This document shows positions 11,476 to 23,567 of a stretch of DNA of 64,000 nt, in pieces. The notes beneath the pieces were generated by a model, which was not told where the DNA came from, did no database searches, and saw only the letters and a program-made list of their open reading frames with translations. Positions within the stretch are counted from its first letter, which is position 1, and each line of letters opens with the position of its first letter. The DNA comes from Meghimatium bilineatum (taxonomy: Eukaryota > Mollusca > Gastropoda > Stylommatophora > Philomycidae), in NCBI GenBank assembly GCA_034231615.1, contig CM067315.1, positions 34,526,059-34,590,058 on the forward strand. Reading direction: 5' to 3'. A program made the translations under genes and the position numbers.

Positions 11476-12180
11476 TCAATAACTAAAAAACCAAAACAAT
11501 AAAATCAAGCAAAAAACCCCGCGAAGTACATAAAACCAGACACAGATATCGGAAAAAAAATAATAGAGATAGTGACATTTCAAAACAAAACGGTCATGAA
11601 AAAAATGGTGTTTTCTGGAAAGAACCATGCTGTTTAGCCAATTTTCTTTTACATTAATTTCTCTCAGATTGGTGATCTTTTTGGTCCATTGTATTCTGCG
11701 GATTTTTCTGTAACGCTTTGTTTCAAATGTTATTTTATTTTTAACTCTTTTGGTGATTGTCCAGGATTCACTCCCATATATTGCCACTGGGAATATGCAC
11801 GCTCCTAGAAATGTTATTTTTGTTGTTTTGCAGCAACTCAGCCATATGTTTTTTTTTTAAATCTGTATCAGCTTCCTTGACGCGATAACCAACCTCCTTA
11901 TGACATCTTCATAGCAATCCCCATTTCTGTTGGTAAGAGAACCAAGGTATTCAAAACCAGTGACTCTTTCTTATTCTCTGTTGTTAATACTGATTGAGAA
12001 CTTGCTAGTGGTTTTGTTTCTTGTCATAATCTTGGTCTTGTTTCCATTCACAAAAAGGTTATGTTTTTCACTATGTTCTTTAATGGAGTTTATGAGATGT
12101 TCGAGACCTGCTTGACTGTGTGCCAATAATGTTGTATCATCAGCATATCTTAGTTCTGGTATCTCCTGACCCCCCGATGT
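11476..12180 (-). pseudogene. LINE reverse-transcriptase fragment with YADD box
   Basis: The minus strand near 12134-12150 translates as LRYADDTTLLAHSQAGLEHL, holding the catalytic Y-A-D-D of palm motif C. A 'SRNGDCYED'-like segment follows, then at 11787-11590 IYGSESWTITKRVKNKITFE and a downstream FHDRF end. Reading frames are interrupted and the N-terminal endonuclease is absent, so this is a dead 5'-truncated copy. Confidence 0.7.
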
Positions 12181-12289
12181 TGAGTGGGTCTAAGTTATTT
12201 CTCTGTTGGTCATTTCTTACATTCCTCATAGATCAAGTTTCTTCGATGTAGGCTGTCATAATTTCTTATAACATTAAGTAGTTGCCATT

Positions 12290-12610
12290 GCCTTTTTTAA
12301 TGGTTCTGGCCGCTTACCAACTTGTCTCTGGTGCGACGTTGGCCCGATATTGTGTCTTTCGGGTCCCCGACTTGGAAGCCGATGTCGATACTCCGCTTTC
12401 TCCACCGGCGCCCCTGTGTACTGATGGAGGGGAACATCCTCATTAAAAGAAGCTCTACGTACTTTAGCCAGCTAGTCAAGGTTGTTGCCCGGGGGTGGCC
12501 ATGCAGACACGAGGAACCATACGTGAGCTGGTTAGGTGTGGGTGAACTAAATAGGATCCAGGCCTTCCTCGAAAGAGAAAGTGGCTGTCTCTCACGGTGA
12601 GGCACTATCA
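12290..12610. other. Unassigned sequence with overlapping frames
   Basis: Open frames of about 100 codons run on both strands (12297-12611 minus, 12322-12600 plus). GC content is higher than in the surroundings, and I recognise neither product. This could be a retroelement remnant linked to the LINE fragment just upstream. Confidence 0.35.
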
Positions 12611-12711
12611 ATTAAACACTCCAATACCAACCCCCACCCTCCCAGAATAATATCAGATATCTATAGAATATGTGAATATGTATGTAGAGTACGCTACCAA
12701 TGCTTTGCGGC

Positions 12712-12921
12712 TGTTGTTGTTGTTGTTGTTCTTGTTGTTGTTGTTGTTGTTGAGCTTGTGACTGATGTTGTTGTTGTTGTTGTTGTTGAGCTTGTGACTG
12801 ATGTTGTTGTTGTTGTTGTTGAGCTTGTGACTGATGTTGTTGTTATTGTTGAACTTGTGACTGATGTTGTTGTTGTTGAGCTTGTGACTGATGTTGTTGT
12901 TGTTGTTGAACTTGTGACTGA

Positions 12922-12961
<40 letters not shown>

Positions 12962-13182
12962 GAGCTTGTGACTGATGTTGTTGTTGTTGTTGAACTTGTG
13001 ACTGATGTTGTTGTTGTTGAACTTGTGACTGATGTTGTTGTTGTTGTTGTTGTTGAACTTGTGACTGATGTTGTTGTTGTTGTTGAGCTTGTGACTGATG
13101 TTGTTGTTGTTGAGCTTGTGACTGATGTTGTTGTTGTTGAGCTTGTGACTGATGTTGTTGTTGGGACTGTTATTGTTGCTGC
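12712..13182. repeat. (TTG)n minisatellite with interspersed 15-mer
   Basis: Runs of TTG of varying length are separated by GAGCTTGTGACTGATG or GAACTTGTGACTGATG about 13 times. Both parts are multiples of three, so a 313-aa frame rich in Val stays open. It is a repeat product and not a credible gene. Confidence 0.93.
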
Positions 13183-13520
13183 TGCTGTTGTTATTGATTT
13201 TGTTGTAATTGATTTTGTCGTTATTGCTTTTGTTGTTATTATTATTGTTTTTGTTGTCGTTGTTGTTTTTGTTGTTGCTGTCGCTGCTACTGTTGAGGCT
13301 GTTGTTGTTGTTGCGGTTGTGACTGCTGTTGGTGCGAATGTTATTGTTGCTGTTCTTATTATTGCTGCTGCGGATACTACTATTGTTGTTGTTATTGGTG
13401 TTGTTATTATTGTTATTGCTTTTGTTGTTGTTACTGTTATTGTTATTACAGCTGTTGTTATTATTGTTTCTGTTGTTGTTATTGTTTTACTGTTGCTCTT
13501 GCTGCTGCTGCAGCTACTGT
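13183..13520. repeat. Imperfect TTG/TTA/CTG triplet repeat
   Basis: Continuation of the array as a degenerate triplet tract. It ends at CTGCTGCTGCAGCTACTG. Confidence 0.85.
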
Positions 13521-13524
13521 AGTT

Positions 13525-14395
13525 ATTTCCATCCCCAGGAATTACGATCTGTTAGCTCTTACTTCCTATTTGCAATATATGTAGTTTCTCCATATTGTAT
13601 TTCATATTTACTTTTTGTATTTATTTTTGTATTAATTGCTTTAATACAAAAACTATTTGTATTTCATAACCAGAAGAATCAAACTCACAACAGTAAAGTC
13701 AATCCTCTACTACGCCTGTTTGCTCTTATTAGTAACAACTCCGACAAGAAAGCCGACAACATATATATATATATATGTGATGTTTCATATCAGGCACATT
13801 GCAAACATTACTTTATCGATTAAGTTATTAAATATAAACTTCACCAACTGCAATTGCAAACCATAATTTTGTCTTCCTATCCAGTTCCTCTTGATTGCGA
13901 ACTAGACCGTACGAACACAAGAAAACATTTGTCTTGTTTTTTGCACAATCTGATTCTAAGAACTCAGATCGAGTGGCATAACAATTCTTATAATCGATGC
14001 ATTGATTATTAGATAGTTTTCAATACAACACACAGATCCTGCCTTCAGTAAATGCTCACAAAATATGGATTAGAGTGGAAAATCGTTAATGCCGCCAAGA
14101 TAACATCATTAGGGAAGTTTAAAATTACAGATCATGTTACACTGTTTTATCTAACAGATTGCGAGAAATTGTAGTATTTAGATCTTGTTTGCAGTTGGAC
14201 ATCACGAGGTCATAGATAATTGCAGCCTTGATTCAAAAGTTTATGTATTGAACTGTTGGATTTAATGATATATATCAAACCTTACTTATCGTTTACTGTA
14301 AGAGTTCAATATCTAATCTTTTATTTTCTTATACAATACCTAAATCTATCAACATTTACTTTTTAGAACTCTCTCATTAACAGGTTTACTGTATC
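13525..14395. other. AT-rich sequence, nothing recognised
   Basis: The only structure is a short AT microsatellite at 13762-13777. Overlapping short frames match no family. Confidence 0.5.
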
Positions 14396-14400
14396 CATCA

Positions 14401-14560
14401 TCATCTTCTTCTTCATCGTTATTCTCAAACTCCCGCTGCATCTCTCTTGTAGCAGGACCATGGCCCTATTAGATTTCCAACAGATCGTAGTTCCGAAAAT
14501 GGAAATGCATTGCCACCTTTTTTATTTGGGCCAATGGCCCGACACATCCGTCTTCGGCGC
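14401..14560 (-). repeat. SINE-like family B copy
   Basis: On the plus strand it runs (TTC)n, CTCAAACTCCCGCTGCATCT and then CCGACACATCCGTCTTCGGC, the reverse complement of the family-B order. It ends just before the 55-bp array. Confidence 0.7.
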
Positions 14561-14627
14561 ACCTGTATCAATCAAATTTTATTGTAAAGAGTTTAGAAAT
14601 ATTATGGTCACAAGTCATTGCATCTTC

Positions 14628-14930
14628 CCCATCTTACTTTAAAGAGTTTAGTTATCACTCGGTAACAGGTTACTGCATTCAGCAAATATTACCTTAAAGA
14701 GTTTAGATATCACTCGGTAACAGGTTACTGCATTCAGCAAATATTACTTTAAAGAGTTTAGATATCACTCGGTAACAGGTTACTGCATTCAGCAAATATT
14801 ACTTTAAAGAGTTTAGATATCACTCGGTAACAGGTTACTGCATTCAGCAAATATTACTTTAAAGAGTTTAGATATCACTCGGTAACAGGTTACTGCATTC
14901 AGCAAACCTTAATTTGAAGAGTTTAGAGGA
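14628..14930. repeat. Minisatellite, 55-bp unit
   Basis: Five full copies of a unit with ACTTTAAAGAGTTTAGATAT and CACTCGGTAACAGGTTACTG, nearly identical to one another. A part-unit also precedes it inside the SINE flank at about 14583. Confidence 0.92.
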
Positions 14931-14933
14931 CGA

Positions 14934-15025
14934 TGTCGGCTCGGTGGTAGAGTGGTTAGTAGATTCACGTCAAAAATCTAACTCAGTCTAACTTACTCGT
15001 GGTTCAAAAAAATCGAACATGTGCA
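14934..15025 (+). repeat. Possible tRNA-like SINE head
   Basis: GGCTCGGTGGTAGAGTGGTT resembles an A box, and CGTGGTTCAAAAAA resembles a weak B box about 45 bases on. Folding into a clover leaf is not convincing, so this is at best a degenerate tRNA-derived repeat head. Confidence 0.3.
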
Positions 15026-15071
15026 CACATTATTTAGCGATGCCAATTAGATGTAATCCATCCATATATCC

Positions 15072-15314
15072 TTTCTTCTTCTGCGTTCGTTCTCAAATTC
15101 TTGCAGATTAGCTGGATGTAGTACGGAGAACGGAATGCGCTGTGTCATGGTTTACATCATTGCTGTGATATCTGCGCCTTTCGACCTGACACATCCGACC
15201 TCAGCATGGCTTTAACTCCAACCCATAACCTCCTTAGTCGCCTTTTACGACATGCGTGGAAAGTAAACAGTGTTGCTATTCTTTGCTCCCCTTTCGGGCC
15301 CTAGCAACACACTG
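15072..15314 (-). repeat. SINE-like family A copy
   Basis: Plus-strand order is (TTC)n, TGCGTTCGTTCTCAAATTCT, GACACATCCGACCTCAGCAT, TTAGTCGCCTTTTACGACAT and TTTGCTCCCCTTTCGGGCCC, ending in AGCAACACACTGG. It lacks about 40 bp that other copies have after CATGGCTTT, so it carries an internal deletion. Confidence 0.75.
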
Positions 15315-15925
15315 GCGATATATCCTTTAATAAACCATCCATCCATAGACCGTACATTCATCCATAAACATTTTATCAATCCATGAACCACCCAACCATA
15401 AACCAGCTATAAATACAAGATTAATCTATAAATTATCCAACAACCTATTCATAAACCATCCACCCATCAATAAATCATTCATTTATCCATTATCAGCTAT
15501 CCATAGAAATTCACCAATCTATAAACTATCCATCCATAAACTATCCATTTATCCATAACACGTACACTCAACCATAAACCATCAATCCCTAAACCATTCA
15601 TCCATATACCATCCACCAATCAATCCATAAACTATCCATACATATACCATTCACCAATCAATCCATAAACCATCCATACATATACCATCCACCAATCAAT
15701 CCATAAACTATCCATACATAAGTATCCATCCATCCATAAACCATCCATCCATATACCATCCATCAATCAATTCATAAACCATCCATACATAAGTATCCAT
15801 CCATCCATAAACCATCCATCCATATACCATCCACCAATCAATCCATAAACCATCCATACATAAGTATCCATCCATCCATAAACCATCCATATATCTATAA
15901 ACCATGTATTCTTCTATAGATAAAC
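15315..15925. repeat. CCATCCATAAA-type minisatellite
   Basis: Degenerate array of ATCCATCCATAAACC and CCATACATATACCATCCACC units. Higher-order blocks of about 57-60 bp appear in the 15600-15900 part. Confidence 0.88.
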
Positions 15926-15959
15926 TATCTATCCATATTATATCAACGATGTGAATGAG

Positions 15960-16095
15960 TATAACAAAATATTGACTGATCCTGTCTGTGATCCTGTGTG
16001 CCCGTTGCTTTACACCCCCTTCTTCTTCCACCTTCGACTGTTCTTTGTAATATCGTTTTCGATATAGTAACATGTCAATGTGGTTTCTTTCTGTA
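15960..16095 (-). pseudogene. LINE tail fragment (weak)
   Basis: CTTCTTCCACCTTCGACTGT and TGTAATATCGTTTTCGATA resemble the minus-strand LINE tails at 10920-11000 and 35020-35070. The copy is short and diverged. Confidence 0.35.
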
Positions 16096-16199
16096 TGTGT
16101 TAGAGATTGCAGGGTAGACATGTGAATTTCCTGATACAACACTGAGACAGGATTAGCAATCTGTCAGTGAGAACACAATGACTCGTAGTAAAATGAAGA

Positions 16200-16487
16200 G
16201 TCGCCCGTGTGTTGCCGGGGCCCGAAAGGGGAGCAAATAATAGCAATACTGTTTGCCTTCCACGCATGTCGTAAAAGACGACTAAAGAGGTTATGGGATG
16301 GAGTTGGCTGTCCCATCCAATATAAGGTCAGTGACCCAAAGCCATGCTGAAGTTGGATGTGCCAGGCCGAATGGTAGAGATATCGCAGCAATGCTGTAAA
16401 CCATGACACAATTCAGTCCGTTCTCCGGACTACATTCTGCTAATCTGCAGGAGTTTGAGAACGAACGCAGAAGAAGAAAAAGAAGAA
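16200..16487 (+). mobile_element. SINE-like family A, full-length copy
   Basis: About 290 bp in the sense direction. It runs from GTGTTGCCGGGGCCCGAAAG through GTCGTAAAAGACGACTAAAG, GTGACCCAAAGCCATGCTGA and CTCCGGACTACATTCTGCTA to GAACGCAGAAGAAGAAAAAG. Other long copies are at 59226-59512, 60349-60640 and 61262-61553. No A/B boxes or coding frame are seen; the polarity is set by the (GAA)n tail. Confidence 0.75.
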
Positions 16488-16524
16488 ATTAAGGATATTC
16501 TAGAGATGACTACTAGTTATATTA

Positions 16525-16893
16525 GTCAGCACACACGAGGGTTATCTCCAGAAAACTATTCTACCCCTGACGCTGAAAGGGCACACACGTGGGCCATCTC
16601 TAGAAAACTATTCTACCCCTGACGCTGAAAGGGCACACACGTGGGCCATCTCTAGAAAACTATTCTACCCATGACGCTGAAAGGGCACACACGTGGGCCA
16701 TTTCTAGAAAACTATTCTACCCCTGACGCTGAAAGGGCACACACGTGGGCCATCTCTAGAAAACTATTCTACCCCTGACGCTGAAAGGGCACACACGTGG
16801 GCCATCTCCACAAAATTATTCTACCCCTGACGCTGAAAGGGCACACACGTGGGCCATCTCTAGAAAACTATTCTACCCCTGACGCTGAAAGGT
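16525..16893. repeat. Minisatellite, 52-bp unit x 7
   Basis: Unit contains GCACACACGTGGGCCATCTC and TAGAAAACTATTCTACCCCT. Copies are nearly identical. Each holds a CACGTG E-box palindrome and an AGAAAACTATTCT imperfect palindrome. Confidence 0.93.
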
Positions 16894-17039
16894 AACAAAG
16901 GGTTTAGAGAATAGATAAATAAATCATGTCAATATACATAACCGAAACATGAAAGCTTTCGCCATTTTACTATTGAATGAGTAATTCTTGTGAAACTTAG
17001 AGATTATCCACTTTATTTACAAAATACACAGGTTTTATA

Positions 17040-17395
17040 CCGTATGATCTCCGTCATGATGAAGAGCTGGCCACACTACCACATGATCTCCGCTGTAATG
17101 GAGAGTTGACTACCGCATGACCTCCGCTGTTATGGAGATTTGACCATCCTACCGAATGATTTCCGCTGTAATGGAGAGTTGACTACCACATGATCTCCGC
17201 TGTAATGGAGAGTTGACTACCACATGACCTCCGCTGTAATGGAGAGTTGACTACCACATGATCTCCGCTGTAATGGAGAGTTGACTACCGCATGACCTCC
17301 GCTGTTATGAAGAGTTGACCATCCTACCGAATGATTTCCGCTGTGATGGAGAGTTCACTACCGCATTATATCCGCCGTGATGAAGAGACTTCACT
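17040..17395. repeat. Minisatellite, about 34-bp unit
   Basis: About ten copies of GATCTCCGCTGTAATGGAGA followed by GTTGACTACCACAT. The CTCCGC...TGGAG part is an inverted repeat in each unit. Confidence 0.9.
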
Positions 17396-18285
17396 GGAAG
17401 TTTGGAGAAAATCAGTCCTTTCATAACATCGAGATTGCAAGAAAAACGCATCAGCTCCATCTGATTCAGAAAAAGACAGTACAGTGCACCACTAGATGGA
17501 CGTTGTGTAAAACTTTGATCTAAGATTTCTGTGAATGGAAAACCTCTACGTTCCAAATAAATGTCAGAGAAACACATACCGAGAGCTGAAAACAATACTC
17601 CACTGCTTGGCACAGGAAACAAGATAGGTCATGGAATTACTGTCCATGCCATGCGAAAGTTCGAGGAAACGAAAGAACTGACACATTGGCGAGTAAAGCT
17701 ATAATTGACGACTAAAGTGATGAGTAGAGACCGAGCTGGATTTATTAGAAAATGATGAAGATGATGCTGAAAAATACAATGTTCATGTTCAGATACTGAT
17801 AAAAATGGGAGTGACCAGTGGTCAGGGGAGGAAGTTCATCGTCACTGGAAAGACAGAAGAACCCACAACCAACAACTGACTGGAACACTGAGCTTATATA
17901 CTTTTAGATGGCTGACGGAATGGCAAGCAGAGCATTTATGGGTATGCCTGTTGTACGCTGATGCTGGTAATTCTTGCATATTTTTGATAGATGTTCTCGA
18001 CCTCTTTTAAGGTTATCATGTGATGAATTTCTCTTGGTTCTCTCCTCTTTCTTTTGCCGGATGGTACCCATATTATTATTTATAGGATAGACTATCGTTA
18101 TTTATTCCAAATGCACGGTTTACACTACACAAATTCAATGAGAGATAATAAAATTGTCAAATTAAAAAGTTAAGAAAGCCTAAGTGGATTGACTTTACTG
18201 TATTTATGTTTTCATATATTTACTCCATTTCTCTCAACGAAGTCACACTGTATGCAGGGAGTACCACTCAGTACATCATAGAACA
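17396..18285. other. Unassigned sequence
   Basis: A 105-aa minus-strand frame at 17305-17622 partly overlaps the array and resembles nothing I know. No repeats shared with the rest of the window were seen. Confidence 0.45.
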
Positions 18286-18289
18286 ATTG

Positions 18290-18402
18290 TTTCACTTGTT
18301 ATTTTGATAAAGGCATTTTTGTCGAAACGTCAATTTGTGTGTGTTATTATGTTTGTCTCTAACTAGCAAAATTGTATTACCCTATTCCTGGAACTACATC
18401 AT
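18290..18402 (+). repeat. Dispersed repeat family G, copy 2
   Basis: TTTTGATAAAGGCATTTTTG, TCGAAACGTCAATTTGTGTG and TGTGTTATTATGTTTGTCTC match 5690-5795 and 27315-27425. Confidence 0.55.
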
Positions 18403-19350
18403 AACACAGTAGTTCCAAGCGATAATGCACAGGAATTTAAGAAAAAAACGATTAGACGCACGGATTAACAACTACAGCGAAGAGATCTCTGAAATTATAG
18501 TCAAAAAACTACATTAATGAAACACAACGAGTGCCTCAAACACGATAAAGCCTCAGTCTTTGAGGTTTCGTCTCGCATATATTTACAAACAAACATTCAG
18601 TTACGCTCAGAAAGAACTTTACATGCAGATAAGGTATATATAAAAACACTTATAATAAAAACACGAGAGATAAAAAATGTCTGCCACATATAAGTGGAGA
18701 TTAGCAGTAAGAAAAATAATGCAACATCTAGACCGGTTCTCAATCTGTTTGTTACGTAGTCAACCAGTTTATTCATGTTTAATTAGTTTCCGTTGACACA
18801 TGGGACTTACTGTTCCCGCTAAACTACGCTATGAGCTAGCGCGCACATTTTTATCACTTGGCGCACAAGGTATGGACGTGGCGTACAAGATGTATATATA
18901 GAAATGTGTGTAAAAGTTCCTAGTTCCTATATTTTAAAAAATAGAATCAGTGTAAATACAAATGATGTAGTCGATTAATATTTTTTTTTGGTAGAAGGTT
19001 TGCCCAGTTGAAATTGTGTTCGAAATGTATCAGCCCACGGAGATAAACATTTACTCATAAGTACTTTTGTCTAACATGGAATATTTCTTGGGATCTAAAA
19101 CATATGTCAATTTTTTTAAGAATTATTAATATTATTAAAATGTTTATATGTTGTTTGTCGGGTATAAGCTTATTAAAATCTCAATCACTTCCACATAACT
19201 TGTCTCAGAAAAGTTATAAACATCAGATGACAAGACAAGATTCCGTATACCACTGTCTTTGACAGATCTGGTATCCCTAGAATTGACACTATTCTAACGC
19301 ATTCAAAGGCTGCATTTTATCACCAACCTATTTTATATCTATACAGATAA
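18403..19350. other. AT-rich sequence, nothing recognised
   Basis: No ORF over 60 codons, no tandem repeat and no RNA gene are seen. Confidence 0.5.
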
Positions 19351-19359
19351 TATCTGTAA

Positions 19360-19660
19360 AGAATACCAGAATACTGTATAGAATGCCAGGACTCAAGATC
19401 AATGGGAAAATGATAAACAACCTAAGATATGCAAATGACACTGTTCTTTTAGCAGAAAGTGAACATGAACTACAAAGACTAATAGATCAAGTCAATAAAT
19501 CAAGTAATGAATATGGACTGGATATCAATATCCAAAAAAAACAAAAACCATGATAATCAGCGAAGACACAAGAACACGAGCTAAACATAAACATACAGGG
19601 AGAGTAACTACAACAAGTAAAACATTATCAATTTCTTGGATACATAGTCTCAAATATGAG
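19360..19660 (+). pseudogene. LINE reverse-transcriptase fragment, YADD mutated to YAND
   Basis: Plus-strand translation near 19385-19480 reads LKINGKMINNLRYANDTVLL followed by AESEHELQRLIDQVNKSS. The palm motif normally reads Y-A-D-D-T. Here the second aspartate slot is N, and the frame breaks after about 100 codons, so the copy is inactive. Confidence 0.65.
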
Positions 19661-19668
19661 TGTGCCAT

Positions 19669-19845
19669 TGGCTGCCAGTTCTTCTTCAGTGCTCATTCTC
19701 AAACTCCTGCTGGATCTCTCTTGTAGTAGGACATTGGCTCTTCTAGATTTCCAACAGGATGTAGCCCAGAGATTGGAAATGCATGTCTCCGTTTGATCCA
19801 CGTCAATGGCACGACACATCCGTCTTCGGTGGACTACCTGTTCTA
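19669..19845 (-). repeat. SINE-like family B copy
   Basis: Plus strand shows AGTGCTCATTCTCAAACTCC, ATCTCTCTTGTAGTAGGACA and ACACATCCGTCTTCGGTGGA, the reverse complement of the family. It directly follows the LINE fragment above. Confidence 0.72.
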
Positions 19846-19872
19846 CGAAGGATATTTAGTGTAACGTTCGTC

Positions 19873-19899
19873 TATATATATATATATATATATATATCT
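19873..19899. repeat. (TA)n microsatellite
   Basis: A run of about 26 bases of alternating TA. Confidence 0.95.
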
Positions 19900-20225
19900 C
19901 AAGTACTACGCCAAATGGCGTAGGTGATCATGTTTCTCCACGACTCTCTGTCTCTTGTGTTGTCAATAAGCTCGGCTGGTGAGCTTCTACCATACCACGA
20001 TACAAGACCATCTAGTAACTTTTCTCTTTGTTGTCCCCTATCTCTTCTCCCCTTGATTTTTCCAGTGGTTATTAAGTGTTCAAGCTGTGTTCTTTTCAGC
20101 ACATGCCCTAGAAACCTTGACTGTCTGCCCCTAATGTTTGATATGATTGATATTTTTACGCCAGCATCAATGAGAACCGCTGCATTAGTTTTCTTAGCTG
20201 TCCATGGTATTTTCATCATTCTTCT
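19899..20225 (-). pseudogene. LINE reverse-transcriptase C-terminal fragment
   Basis: A 106-codon minus-strand frame reads IPWTAKKTNAAVLIDAGVKI, then RFLGHVLKRTQLEHLITTGK and GRRDRGQQREKLLDGLVSWY. This is the typical end of a LINE ORF2: a W-T-A-[KR]-[KR]-T-N motif, an 'LGH..R' motif and a basic G-R-R-D-R-G segment. Fragments at 22290-22900 and 62000-62460 belong to the same or a sister family. It is truncated at its 5' end. Confidence 0.75.
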
Positions 20226-20260
20226 CAGAAACTACATTTATGTAACCTTTAATTATCTTT

Positions 20261-20265
<5 letters not shown>

Positions 20266-20337
<72 letters not shown>
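20266..20337. repeat. (TA)n microsatellite
   Basis: About 70 bases of alternating TA, directly beside the LINE fragment. Confidence 0.97.
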
Positions 20338-20339
<2 letters not shown>

Positions 20340-20459
20340 TTAAATTATATGTGTCATAATTATAAGTTATAATGTTTTATTTAAAATTTTTGTTTTATAA
20401 CACTGGTTTTCAAACATTGTTTGAGTCCATAGACTTCTTTTATGATAATTTTTCATTCG

Positions 20460-21275
20460 TGATACCATCCCCCCCCGCCCCCCTTTCCTCCAATGCAGAA
20501 GCCTAACAGAAGCTTATTAACTTTCTCCAAGAATTATTACTATATTTAGTACTTATTGTGACTCCTAGTCGGATCTGCGGTCCACAAATTTCAATTTTTC
20601 TTCAGGATCCCTGGAACCCTCTGTGACCCCATGGGGGGGGGGGGCTGCATAAAATCCACGTAAATAATCACTGCTGTATAGGACAGTGTTATTCAGCTAT
20701 TCCCGTTGCTTTACTGTAGCACATGAGTGTCTTAAGCTAAGATAGTAAACCCTTACAGAAAATCGGGAGGGAAGACCCTAAGAGATTAATGGTGCCATCT
20801 TCTGGTATCCCATGTAGTTCTGCTTGCTTCCAGGCGTCTCATCTTTGCATTTTCCTTGGAGCGAATCAACAGAGCCAAAAGGGGGTCAGTGCAAATTTCA
20901 CTTGCTCCATAAAGCCTGCTCGGACAAGCAAACATGTAGGTATTATAGGAGACCGTCCATTTACTATGTCAACAATTATGGGCTTGTGAGGGGGTGGGTG
21001 GTCTAAAAAGTGTGACAGTTGTTGACAATGGGATTGGGTTTAACAAAAGTTGACGTCAACAAAACTCTTTTTTATATACCAATTTTGTTGCTTAAATTTC
21101 AATTCTGTTTTCTCAAAACCTGATAAAACGATACAGTTGTTTTAGTACATTTTCTGGTGAAAACCAAAATTAGGGGAAGGGGGGCAATTTTTGGCACAAG
21201 TAGTGGCTGTCACTAAATTCTTTACAGTTTATTGACATGGGGGGGGGGGAGAAGGTCAAAATAAGCACAAAATTG
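20460..21275. repeat. Dispersed family F region with G runs
   Basis: Contains GTGACAGTTGTTGACAATGG, AACAAAAGTTGACGTCAACA and long G tracts at 20633-20643 and 21240-21248. Similar text with TTGTTGACAA occurs at 25228-25775, 32190-32660 and 61556-61790. This is probably a diverged DNA transposon family; ends were not defined. Confidence 0.45.
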
Positions 21276-21399
21276 TACACATAATTTATAGACATCCTCT
21301 AGGGACTATCTCGGTAATTGATTTCATCGTCTCAAAGTTCCTTTGAAATTGTACACTGGCTGATTTCTGGATGTCTGTAAATACGCACAATGTCATTTT

Positions 21400-21546
21400 C
21401 ATAATCATCATCATCATCATCATTACCATTATCAGCACTATCATCATCACCATCATAATCATCCCCATAATCACCAGTATCATTATCATGATAAGTATCA
21501 TCACCATCACCATAATCAGCCATAATCACCATCATCATCATCAATC
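21400..21546. repeat. (ATC)n microsatellite
   Basis: Imperfect ATCATCATCACC tract. The ORFs over it are low-complexity. Confidence 0.93.
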
Positions 21547-22285
21547 TGCTTTTCTTGTTTTGCATGTGCTACAATCACTGTTTGAAACACGAGAACGCTC
21601 GACCGAGTTATGTTTCTGAAACGGCGCCACTAATCGCTCGACAACCGAGTCGACAGGACCTGTATAAGAGAGAAACAATTAAGAATATATACCGTAATGT
21701 TCCTAACAAATTAGGTAATTACAAGCTAATCAATATCTAATGTCAATGTCCCCTTTGCTTTTACTAACGCATACATCGACGGCAGCACACGTTGTTTTTC
21801 ACACAGGCGAAGTCTGTGGGAAGAGAGCGAATTCTCACATAAATATGATGTCGAAGCAGGTCAGTAGATAACGGGGAGGGTTTTGGGGGAAGGATTCAAA
21901 TCTCCTCCACTTCAGAAATCTGACCATCACATTTAGTACTAGGAAGGAAGCAGAAAAGTATCTCCAAAATGTCATCAAACATTAGATTAAAACGCTAGAA
22001 AAAAATCTTCTTTAGGTAAACCCTCCCCATTATCAAAGATATATCTGTCCCCGTCTGAAAATTTACTTTTGAGTAACTATTTTTTGTTCAGATGGCATGA
22101 GCCCACAGACAACTAGATCTGCAACTAAATATTTCTTTAAGCCAAGAATTTGTATCACTTTTATTCAGAACGTAGTCTTCCTTATAAATCTCTTGAAATT
22201 CCCGCGGTCTTGGGCAAGTTGTCCTGCCTCCACTAGCGATATGTGCATGCATTATTGAATATATCTTGACCAGCGACGTCTTAGT
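21547..22285. other. Unassigned sequence
   Basis: Only short frames (61-69 codons) with no recognisable motif. Confidence 0.45.
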
Positions 22286-22289
22286 TGAC

Positions 22290-22900
22290 CTTTGCACCTA
22301 CTGCCTTCTATCGCCAAGAAAAGGCTCATTCATTCATTAGGTGCCATGCCGGTTGGGGTAGGCGCTCATGGCTATCCACAGCTCTCTATCTGGTCTCACT
22401 ATATGTCTCTGTTACCTTCAATCTGGCCTGTTTTGACTATGTTCTCCAAACCTTCTTGTCTCATAACGTGGATAAAAAATGAGATTGCCTTTTTCTTATA
22501 ATATTGATTAAGCTCCGTTTCGTCTTAGACTCCGTTTCAGCGCCTCCATATTAGTTTTCCTAGCAGTCCACGGTATTAGCATTCTTCTGAAGAATCAAAT
22601 CTCCATTGCCTCTAATTTCCCACTTTCCAGTTTATTTATTGTCTAAGATTTGCATCCATAAATTAGTATAGGAGTTATATAGCACTGCAGAACTCTCTTT
22701 CTCATCTCTAATGACACGGTCATATTGCATAATATATTTTTAATTTTACTGAATGTTGTTTTTTCCTGCCATATTCTGCTTTTTATTTCTGTTGAACTTC
22801 TTCCATCTGCTGTAATCAATAAAAAGTTAGGAAAAGCTAATTTAAAATTATTTCTGTAAAGCCAACTAAACTTTAAGAAGCGAGGTTTCATAAATTTGTA
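22290..22900 (-). pseudogene. LINE reverse-transcriptase 3' end, multiply broken
   Basis: Minus-strand segments read ILCNMTVSLEMRKRVLQCYI, TPILIYGCKS and, after a stop, RRMLIPWTARKTN. Near 22370-22460 there is the 'GLENI-KTG-IEGNRD' tail. The same order is found on the plus strand at 61980-62460, so these are two copies of one family. Stops and frameshifts show this one is dead. Confidence 0.72.
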
Positions 22901-23333
22901 TCAAAATAAACTAACATGGCAACCCTGGCTCGTACTATCTGAGTGCTAGGCTTGTGCTATGATAGATTGGATATAACTTCCCATGAGAACTAGCACTAAG
23001 CTAGTATCGCAGTTTACACGAAAGAGTCAAACTGGATGAAAAAATGGACATCCTATCTCAGTCTTCTCCTACAATATATTCCGGAAATATCGACCCAGCT
23101 GTAATTTAGTACGGGATACAGTCTTTTTGCCCACGGCTAACGCTGATGTCGGCGAGATTCAAACATTCAGTTCTAAATGATGGTTGGTCACGCGCTTGAC
23201 AAAGGACCAGGACGTAATCGATAATGGTAAATGTCACACAGTTCAACGATACTTTTCTACCGGTTAATATGTCATATGGCCAGGAGTATCAAGTTCAATG
23301 GCTGCTGGATAGGAATTCATGTAACGAGACATC

Positions 23334-23529
23334 ACTCAATTTCTAAAATCATTTTGCAATGAAGAGTTGAGGGGCAAGGAGAAAGAGGGCTCGAGAGAAA
23401 ATCATGGATTGATAACATCAAGGAATTACCTTTTTCTACGCTCCTCCGAACTGATAAGGATAGAGATGTTAGGACATCTTTTTGTGCTGTCTCCAGTGAG
23501 GCACTCCTGTGACCGTGACGGGTTGTGAG

Positions 23530-23567
<38 letters not shown>

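Noticed and set aside
12581-13522. 313-aa Val-rich ORF
   Set aside because: It is the translation of (TTG)n repeats with 15-bp spacers, with no unique coding sequence.
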